From Anaerosalibacter bizertensis (GTDB taxonomy: Bacteria; Bacillota; Clostridia; Tissierellales; Sporanaerobacteraceae): 64,000 nucleotides of DNA. The notes beneath the pieces are model-generated. The model was not told the DNA's origin and made no database searches. It was given only the letters and a program-made list of their open reading frames with translations. The position numbers and the translations under genes were made by a program. Positions 57,506 to 64,000 of the stretch are shown piece after piece. Each line of letters begins with the position of its first letter. Position 1 is the stretch's first letter. The DNA lies in contig NZ_VULR01000003.1 of NCBI RefSeq assembly GCF_009696605.1, forward strand, positions 62,001-126,000, written 5' to 3'.

Positions 57506-60500
57506 AAAAAATTATACTTAGGATTAGATGTAGGTTCAACAACAGTCAAATTAGTGGTTTTAAACGAAAATTTTAAAATACTTTATAGTAATTATAAGAG
57601 ACATTTTTCCGATATAAAGAGCAGTGTAAAAGGACTTATATTAGAAGCTTATAGTAAATTTAAGAATGAAAAAATTAGCATAATGGTAACTGGCTCAGGA
57701 GGGTTGTCTGTAAACAAATGGCTTCAAATTCCTTTTATTCAAGAAGTGGTAGCCTCTACAACTGCTATTAGAAAATTCATACCTAGAACTGATGTAGTTA
57801 TAGAATTAGGTGGGGAAGATGCAAAGATAATATATTTTGATGGTGGAATAGATCAAAGGATGAATAGTATCTGTGCTGGAGGAACAGGAGCTTTTATTGA
57901 TCAGATGGCTTCCTTACTTCAAACAGATGCAGGAGGATTAAATGAACTTTCTAAAGGTTATAAAGCTATATATCCAATAGCTTCTAGATGTGGAGTATTT
58001 GCAAAGACCGATGTTCAGGCTTTAATAAATCAGGGAGCTTCTAAAGAAGATATTGCAGCTAGTGTATTTCAATCTGTTGTAAATCAAACTATAACTACCC
58101 TTGCTTGTGGAAGACCTATAAAAGGAAATGTTGCTTTTCTAGGAGGACCATTACATTTTCTATCGGGACTTAGAGAAAGATTTATAGAGACCCTAAAGTT
58201 AAAAGATCATGAAATAATATATCCTGAAAATTCTCAACTATTTGTAGCTATAGGTGCTGCTATAGCTTCAGCAGATGAAGATAGTATTACATTTGAGGAG
58301 TTGAAGAATAGATTTGTACATTTAGATAGACCTATTGATACAGATGTAAAAAGAATCAGACCTTTATTTAAGAGTGAAGATGAGCTTATGGAGTTTAGAA
58401 AAAAACACAGGACTCATAAGCTTGTTGAAAAGGATATAAGGAATTTTAAAGGAAGATGTTTTCTAGGCATTGATGCAGGGTCAACTACTACTAAAGTAGT
58501 CCTTATTGATGAAAATAAAAATATACTGTATTCATATTATGGAAATAATAAAGGGAAACCTTTAGATTTAGTTGTACAAATTCTAGAGGAAATATATTCA
58601 CTGCTACCTAAAGAAGCCACTATTAGTTATTCTGCTGCAACTGGATATGGTGAAGAACTTATAAAGGCAGCATTAAATGTAGATGAAGGAGAAGTTGAAA
58701 CTATAGCCCACTATAAGGCTGCAGATTATTTCCTTCCTGGAGTAGATTTTATTCTTGATATTGGTGGCCAGGATATGAAATGTATGAGAATAAAAGATGG
58801 TGTTATAGAAAGTATACTGCTCAATGAAGCATGTTCCTCTGGATGTGGTTCTTTTATTGAAACCTTTGCCCATTCAGTAAATATGAGTGCTGAAGAATTT
58901 TTAAATGAAGGTCTTATGGCTGAAAATCCTGTAGATTTAGGTTCAAGATGTACAGTATTTATGAATTCAAAGGTAAAACAAGCTCAAAAAGAAAGTGCTA
59001 CAGTTGGAGATATTGCAGCAGGACTTTCCTATTCAGTCATTAGAAATGCTTTACAAAAAGTAATTAAAATAAGGGATCCGGAAGAAATGGGAGAAAAAAT
59101 AGTAGTTCAAGGAGGAACTTTTTATAGTGATGCTATTTTAAGAAGCTTTGAATTGGTTTCAGGTAGAGTTGCAGTAAGGCCAGATGAACCAGGGCTTATG
59201 GGAGCTTTAGGAGCAGCTTTAATAGCAAAAGAGCGTTTTGAGCCAAAATCTAAATCATCTTTGTTAAGTAGAGAAAATTTAAAGAGTTTTTCTTATGATA
59301 CAAAGATGAGAAGGTGTGGTGGGTGCGGAAATAATTGTTTATTAACTATAAATATGTTTTCAGACGGAAATAGATATATTACAGGGAATAGATGTGAAAA
59401 AGGGGCAGGATTAACTAAAAAGAAAAAGGATATTCCTAATTTATATGATTATAAATATAAGAGAACATTTAATTATGAACCATTAACTAAGGATGAAGCA
59501 AGAAAAGGAACTATAGGGATTCCCAGAGTTCTTAATATGTATGAAAACTATCCATTTTGGTTTACATTTTTCACAAAATTAGGATATAGAGTAGAACTGT
59601 CAGATCATTCAACAAGAGAATTATATGAAAAAGGGATAGGAAGTATACCAAGTGAAACTGTTTGTTATCCTGCTAAACTAGTTCATGGTCACATTATGAA
59701 TCTAATAAAAAAGGGAGTAAAAATTATATTTTATCCTAGTGTATTTTATGAGCAAAAGGAAGATCATGAGTCAAATAATCATCTAAACTGTCCAGTTGTA
59801 ACTTCTTATCCAGAAGTTATTAAACATAATATAGATGAGATATATGAAGAAAATATTACTTTTTTAAATCCATTTTTAACTTTTGATGATAAAGAAGGAC
59901 TTAAGAAAATTCTTAAAAAAGAGCTAAAATCTTTATCAATATCTAAAAAGGATATTGATAAAGCAGTTGAAAGTGCTTGGCATGAAAGAGAAAGATATAG
60001 GAAAGATATACAGAGAAAAGGTGAAGAGGTTATTCAATATCTAAAGAAGAATAATATGAAAGGAATAGTCCTTTCAGGACGTCCATACCATATTGATCCA
60101 GAAATAAATCATGGTATTCCAAATTTAGTTACTTCACTTGGAATGGCCGTCCTTACAGAAGATTCGATTTCACATCTTGAAGATGTAGAGAGGCCATTGC
60201 GAGTAGTAGATCAATGGACATACCACTCTAGGCTTTATAGGGCTGCTAGTTTTGTAGCTAAAAGTGAGAATTTAGAATTAGTACAGCTTAATTCATTTGG
60301 ATGTGGTTTAGACGCGGTAACTACGGATCAAGTTCAGGAAATATTGGAAAACTATGAAAAAATATATACCGTTCTTAAGATAGACGAAGTAAGCAATCTT
60401 GGAGCAGCAAAGATAAGATTACGTTCTTTAAATGCAGCAATAGAAGAAAGAGAGAAGGTTAATTTTAAGCCTGTTAGAACAGGAGAACCTCTTGAAAGGA

Positions 60501-61783
60501 TAGTATTTACAAAAGAAATGAGAGAAAACCATACTATTCTTGTTCCACAAATGGCACCAATCCATTTTAAACTTATAGAAGAAGCAGTAAATACTTGTGG
60601 ATATAATATTGAAATATTACCTTCAGTAGATAAAGAAGCTATAAATGAAGGACTAAAGTATGTAAACAATGATGCTTGTTATCCCTCTATTATAGTAGTT
60701 GGACAATTTTTAAATGCATTAAAATCTGGAAAATATGATTTGAATAATACATCAGTTTTAATGAGCCAAACAGGAGGGGTTTGTAGGGCTTCAAATTATA
60801 TAGGATTTATAAGAAAGGCATTTAAGGATGCAGGATTTGGACATATTCCAGTTATAAGTGTGAATCCTTATGGTATGGAATCAAATCCAGGCTTTACTTA
60901 TTCTATGGAATTAGCTAGGAAGTCAATTATGGCCGTAATGTATGGAGATCTTCTTATGAGAGTTCTCTATAGAATTAGACCTTATGAAAAGATTAAAGGA
61001 TCTACAAATATGTTATTTGAAAAATGGATGGATAAATGTATTGAGGCAGTAAAAGTTGGAGATAAGAAAGAATTTAAAGAAAATGTACAGGGAATAGTTA
61101 AAGATTTCGATGAGTTAGAAATAAAAGATGTAAAAAAACCAAAAGTAGGAATAGTAGGAGAAATACTTGTAAAATATCATCCTACAGCAAATAATGATAT
61201 TGTAGAAGTGCTTGAAAGTGAAGGAGCAGAAGTAGTAGTATCAGATTTAACTGACTTCCTAATGTATTGTGCGTACAATGAAACATTTAAATTTAAACAA
61301 TTATCAAAATCAAGATTGAATAAGTTCGTAGGAGATATGGCTATACTTTATATGGAACACTATAGAAAGCCATTGAAAAAAGCATTAAATAACAGTAAAA
61401 GGTTTAGTTCCCCACTGAAGGTTCAGAAATTGGCAGAGCTAGTTACTCCAATGATTTCAGTAGGAAACCAGGCAGGAGAAGGATGGTTATTAACTGCAGA
61501 GATGATAGAGTTAATAGAAAATGGAGCTGAAAATATAATATGTGTACAGCCTTTTGGTTGTCTTCCAAACCATGTTACTGGAAAAGGTATGATTAAATCA
61601 GTAAAAGAAAAATATCCAAAAGCAAATATTGTTGCAATAGATTATGACCCTGGTGCAAGCGAAGTAAATCAATTAAATAGGTTAAAACTAATGTTATCAG
61701 CAGCCTATGATAATCTTGAAGAAAAAGAAGGACAAGGAAAACAGTATGAAGAAATATTAGAGAGTTCTTTTGATTCAATTTAA
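57503..61783 (+). CDS. Fused 2-hydroxyacyl-CoA dehydratase activase/dehydratase-like protein
   Basis: A 1426-residue fusion known across Clostridia. Two BadF/BadG-type ASKHA ATPase domains come first: [15 protein letters not shown] at residue 4 and [15 protein letters not shown] near 322, each with a cluster-binding [11 protein letters not shown]- or [11 protein letters not shown]-type loop. Near residue 603 is the Cys-rich [18 protein letters not shown]2229 region ([16 protein letters not shown]) and an HgdB-like C-terminal half follow ([47 protein letters not shown]). It should use ATP to drive low-potential electron transfer to a bound Fe-S cluster. The substrate is unknown. It forms a single-gene operon. 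Confidence 0.93.
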   Translation: MKKLYLGLDVGSTTVKLVVLNENFKILYSNYKRHFSDIKSSVKGLILEAYSKFKNEKISIMVTGSGGLSVNKWLQIPFIQEVVASTTAIRKFIPRTDVVIELGGEDAKIIYFDGGIDQRMNSICAGGTGAFIDQMASLLQTDAGGLNELSKGYKAIYPIASRCGVFAKTDVQALINQGASKEDIAASVFQSVVNQTITTLACGRPIKGNVAFLGGPLHFLSGLRERFIETLKLKDHEIIYPENSQLFVAIGAAIASADEDSITFEELKNRFVHLDRPIDTDVKRIRPLFKSEDELMEFRKKHRTHKLVEKDIRNFKGRCFLGIDAGSTTTKVVLIDENKNILYSYYGNNKGKPLDLVVQILEEIYSLLPKEATISYSAATGYGEELIKAALNVDEGEVETIAHYKAADYFLPGVDFILDIGGQDMKCMRIKDGVIESILLNEACSSGCGSFIETFAHSVNMSAEEFLNEGLMAENPVDLGSRCTVFMNSKVKQAQKESATVGDIAAGLSYSVIRNALQKVIKIRDPEEMGEKIVVQGGTFYSDAILRSFELVSGRVAVRPDEPGLMGALGAALIAKERFEPKSKSSLLSRENLKSFSYDTKMRRCGGCGNNCLLTINMFSDGNRYITGNRCEKGAGLTKKKKDIPNLYDYKYKRTFNYEPLTKDEARKGTIGIPRVLNMYENYPFWFTFFTKLGYRVELSDHSTRELYEKGIGSIPSETVCYPAKLVHGHIMNLIKKGVKIIFYPSVFYEQKEDHESNNHLNCPVVTSYPEVIKHNIDEIYEENITFLNPFLTFDDKEGLKKILKKELKSLSISKKDIDKAVESAWHERERYRKDIQRKGEEVIQYLKKNNMKGIVLSGRPYHIDPEINHGIPNLVTSLGMAVLTEDSISHLEDVERPLRVVDQWTYHSRLYRAASFVAKSENLELVQLNSFGCGLDAVTTDQVQEILENYEKIYTVLKIDEVSNLGAAKIRLRSLNAAIEEREKVNFKPVRTGEPLERIVFTKEMRENHTILVPQMAPIHFKLIEEAVNTCGYNIEILPSVDKEAINEGLKYVNNDACYPSIIVVGQFLNALKSGKYDLNNTSVLMSQTGGVCRASNYIGFIRKAFKDAGFGHIPVISVNPYGMESNPGFTYSMELARKSIMAVMYGDLLMRVLYRIRPYEKIKGSTNMLFEKWMDKCIEAVKVGDKKEFKENVQGIVKDFDELEIKDVKKPKVGIVGEILVKYHPTANNDIVEVLESEGAEVVVSDLTDFLMYCAYNETFKFKQLSKSRLNKFVGDMAILYMEHYRKPLKKALNNSKRFSSPLKVQKLAELVTPMISVGNQAGEGWLLTAEMIELIENGAENIICVQPFGCLPNHVTGKGMIKSVKEKYPKANIVAIDYDPGASEVNQLNRLKLMLSAAYDNLEEKEGQGKQYEEILESSFDSI

Positions 61784-61798
61784 AGTTTAATATATTTT

Positions 61799-61839
61799 TA
61801 AGACTGGAATGCTAAGATTTAGTATTCCAGTCTTAATTT
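61799..61839. terminator. Bidirectional terminator
   Basis: TAAGACTGGAAT pairs with ATTCCAGTCTTA over a 13-nt loop between two convergent genes. Confidence 0.92.
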
Positions 61840-61841
61840 TA

Positions 61842-63206
61842 TTATTTCAAAAACTTTTTTACAATATTTAGTTTGTTACCATAAGGAGGGTATCTAAAAT
61901 TAGGATCGATTATATTACTTTTTTCTAGAATGCTTTTATAATGGGTAAAAGTGTCAAAACTTTTTTTACCATGATAAGAACCCATACCACTTGTGCCTAC
62001 TCCTCCAAAAGGAAGATATGGGCTTGAAAGGTGCATTATAGTATCATTTATACATCCGCCGCCAAATGAAATACCATTTATAATTTTTTCAGCATTTTCC
62101 TTATCATTAGAGAAAAAATAAAGGGCTAGTGGTTTTGGATGAGAATTTACTATGTCTATAACCTCGTTTAATTCTTCGTATTCTAAAATAGGGAGTATGG
62201 GACCAAATATTTCTTCACCCATTATTGGATCATCCCAATTTACATTGTTCATTAAAGTAGGAGAAATATAAAGAGAGTCTTTATCATAATCTCCTCCATA
62301 TATTATTTTATTATTATCTAATAGTTTAATAAGTCTATTAAATTGTCTTTCGTTTATTATCTTTGTATATTCTTCGCTATGTAGTGGATTTTCTCCATAA
62401 AATGTTTTTATGTAGTAAATTATATTATTTATCATTTCGTTCTTAACATTTTTATGAATGAACATATAATCAGGAGCAACACAAGTTTGACCAGAATTCA
62501 AGAATTTCCCCCAAACAATTCTCTTTGCAGATAAATTTAAATTTGCTTTACCATCTACTATACATGGACTTTTTCCTCCTAATTCCAATGTAACAGGGGT
62601 CAAATATTTTGAGGCTTTTTTCATTACTATTTTTCCAACGGGAACACTTCCTGTATAGAAAATATAATCAAAATTTTCGTCTAAAAGCTTTTTTCCTCTT
62701 TCTCCAGTGATAACATGAATATAACCAGTATCAAAATTTTCATTTATAATTTCTTCTATTATTTTACTAGTATAATAAGAGGTGCTAGAAGGTTTAAGTA
62801 TAACTGTATTACCTGCAGCTATACTCCCAATTAAAGGTACAATAGATAATTGAAAAGGGTAATTCCAAGGTGATAATATCAAAGTATTTCCATAGGGTTC
62901 AGGATATATATAGCTACTAGATTTAAAATTAGTTATGGGAGTTTTAACTTTTTTAGGTTTAGCCCACTTTTTTAAATGTTTAGTTATAAAGCTTATTTCG
63001 CTCAATACTATGCCTAATTCTGTTGAATAAGATTCAAAATTTGATTTGCCTAAATCTTTTTTCAATGCTTCCATTATATATTGTTCATTTTTTTCAATGT
63101 TTTTTTTCAATTTATTTAAATTTTCTATTCTAAATTTAATATCTTTAGTTTTTCCAGATTTGAAAAATTCTTTTTGTTTTTTTAAAGTATCTTTATTATA
63201 ATACAT
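61842..63206 (-). CDS. NAD(P)-dependent aldehyde dehydrogenase (ALDH3-like)
   Basis: About 454 residues, the short form of the class 3 ALDH group. NTLILSPWNYPFQLSIVPLIGSIAAGNTVILKPSS is the coenzyme-binding start, FDYIFYTGSVPVGKIVMKKA the nucleotide loop, TLELGGKSPCIVD contains the general-base Glu, and GKFLNSGQTCVAPDYMF the catalytic Cys. SGMGSYHGKKSFDTFTHYKS is the ALDH3 C-terminal signature. It oxidises medium or long aliphatic aldehydes to acids. The start is taken at ATG 63206, behind AAGGAG; a longer frame begins at GUG 63215 and overlaps that site. Monocistronic. Confidence 0.92.
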   Translation of the reverse strand: MYYNKDTLKKQKEFFKSGKTKDIKFRIENLNKLKKNIEKNEQYIMEALKKDLGKSNFESYSTELGIVLSEISFITKHLKKWAKPKKVKTPITNFKSSSYIYPEPYGNTLILSPWNYPFQLSIVPLIGSIAAGNTVILKPSSTSYYTSKIIEEIINENFDTGYIHVITGERGKKLLDENFDYIFYTGSVPVGKIVMKKASKYLTPVTLELGGKSPCIVDGKANLNLSAKRIVWGKFLNSGQTCVAPDYMFIHKNVKNEMINNIIYYIKTFYGENPLHSEEYTKIINERQFNRLIKLLDNNKIIYGGDYDKDSLYISPTLMNNVNWDDPIMGEEIFGPILPILEYEELNEVIDIVNSHPKPLALYFFSNDKENAEKIINGISFGGGCINDTIMHLSSPYLPFGGVGTSGMGSYHGKKSFDTFTHYKSILEKSNIIDPNFRYPPYGNKLNIVKKFLK

Positions 63207-63470
63207 AAAATTCACTCCTTAAGTTTATATACCTATTTTAATTATACCTTTAAATGAAAGTAATCAAAACTAATTTATAAAGTATAAGGGATTTTTTAAC
63301 ATAAAACCATTTTTGTAACTACTTTTAAAATAGTATTTGATATATTTATAATGAATTAAAAAATTAAAATGGTGCTAGAGTCCAATAAAAAACTAAAACG
63401 ATGCAAAAAATTTCTATATAATGTATAATAAAGAAGGAATGAAATTATAAATAATGAAAGAGGTAATGGT

Positions 63471-64000
63471 ATGAAAAAAAAGAAATATTTGTTTTTGATT
63501 CTTGGCTTAATAATAATAATATTTGTTTCCAGTTGTACCTCTAAAAATAGCATTGTAAGCAAAGAAGATTCTAGCGAAAAAACCAAAGAAGAGTTAAAAG
63601 AGTCTAAAAAAGAAAAGCAAGAAAAAGTTATGATAGAGTTTAAAGCTTTAATATCGGAGAATAAAGAACCTTATCAAGTTATAGAATTTATCGATGAAAA
63701 CATTGAGAAAGTTTCCAAAAAAGAGTCAGTAGAAATGCTGGAAGATTTTGAAAAACTACAAGAAAGCTATATTGATTTATATACCGATGAATTAAGTAAA
63801 GAAAACAGACAAAATATTTTATCTCAAACATATTCAAATTCTGAAATTGATCCTAATAAAATAGAAGAGATAAAAGACGATGAGTTGAAAGAACTAGTTT
63901 CTAAGATAGTAAAGGGAAGATATAAATTGGTTGAAAAAGAGGGTTCTTATTGTCCAGTAATTAACTATGTAAGTTTTAAAGATTATGAAAAATTTCTATC
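63471..64000 (+). CDS. Lipoprotein of unknown function (C-terminus outside window)
   Basis: The frame starts at ATG 63471 behind AGAGGTAATGG and is still open at the window edge after about 176 residues. Residues 1-22 form a lipoprotein signal (KKKKYLFLILGLIIIIF, lipobox VSSC, Cys22). A Lys/Glu-rich, low-complexity linker follows to about residue 50, then a charged, mostly helical region (EPYQVIEFIDENIEKV; SVEMLEDFEKLQESYIDLY). I recognise no domain. It should be tethered on the outer face of the membrane. Confidence 0.8.
   Translation, partial: MKKKKYLFLILGLIIIIFVSSCTSKNSIVSKEDSSEKTKEELKESKKEKQEKVMIEFKALISENKEPYQVIEFIDENIEKVSKKESVEMLEDFEKLQESYIDLYTDELSKENRQNILSQTYSNSEIDPNKIEEIKDDELKELVSKIVKGRYKLVEKEGSYCPVINYVSFKDYEKFL

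Overview
The window is AT-rich with strong AGGAGG-type ribosome binding sites, many UUG/GUG starts and genes on both strands. The content points to an anaerobic, spore-forming, low-GC Gram-positive bacterium of the Clostridia/Tissierellia type: an electron-bifurcating-type NAD/ferredoxin formate dehydrogenase cluster, Hcp, a fused 2-hydroxyacyl-CoA dehydratase/activase, a GerMN lipoprotein, LysM spore-coat-like proteins and two in-frame UGA (selenocysteine) genes. The selenoproteins are formate dehydrogenase (UGA at 20477-20479) and a PrxU-type peroxiredoxin (UGA at 47658-47660). Each UGA is followed by a stem-loop of the bacterial SECIS kind, so the organism should make selenocysteine.

Layout. 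1-5.4 kb: partial FadR-type GntR regulator, RNase Z, GerMN lipoprotein, TrkA-TrkH potassium uptake. 5.7-16 kb: S41 peptidase lipoprotein, a MoxR/CobS-like AAA protein with a HIRAN-like N-terminus paired with a CobT-like VWA protein, exonuclease III, YitT, a phosphoesterase, a SagB-type nitroreductase, PurC. 16-24 kb: formate dehydrogenase operon (hylC-hylB-hylA-fdhF) followed by mobA, fdhD and a MOSC gene, i.e. the enzyme plus its cofactor-finishing genes. 24-35.5 kb: an antiporter, then a redox/nitrosative-stress region: a cytosolic set of four genes (substrate-binding-protein-like, G3E-like GTPase, ABC ATPase without permease, zinc ribbon) leading into hcp, two Crp/Fnr regulators (one frameshifted), two hemerythrin proteins, and a split permease whose second half carries a ferredoxin domain. 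Two families of Crp/Fnr-type operators, GTAAC-N4-GTTAC and TTGAT-N4-ATCAA, lie in this region at one fixed distance from a -10 hexamer.

35.5-45 kb: YaiI/YqxD protein, GshA, a HutP-family RNA-binding protein followed by a TrpXYZ-type ABC transporter whose leader carries two clusters of UAG triplets at 8-nt period, then murF and ddl on the minus strand and a decayed GPH symporter. 45-54.5 kb: tandem D12-class adenine methyltransferases without a visible endonuclease, selenoprotein PrxU, threonine aldolase, a probable cbiZ remnant, DEAD-box helicase, WYL regulator, M42 peptidase, TIGR01212 radical SAM protein. 54.6-64 kb: two LysM proteins with sigma-K-like promoters, CPBP protease, a 1426-residue activase/dehydratase fusion, an aldehyde dehydrogenase and a partial lipoprotein.

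The strongest candidates for something undescribed are the Hcp-linked cytosolic ATPase/GTPase set with its operators, and the putative HutP-controlled ABC transporter leader. All functional statements rest on motifs and family recognition by eye; no database search was run.
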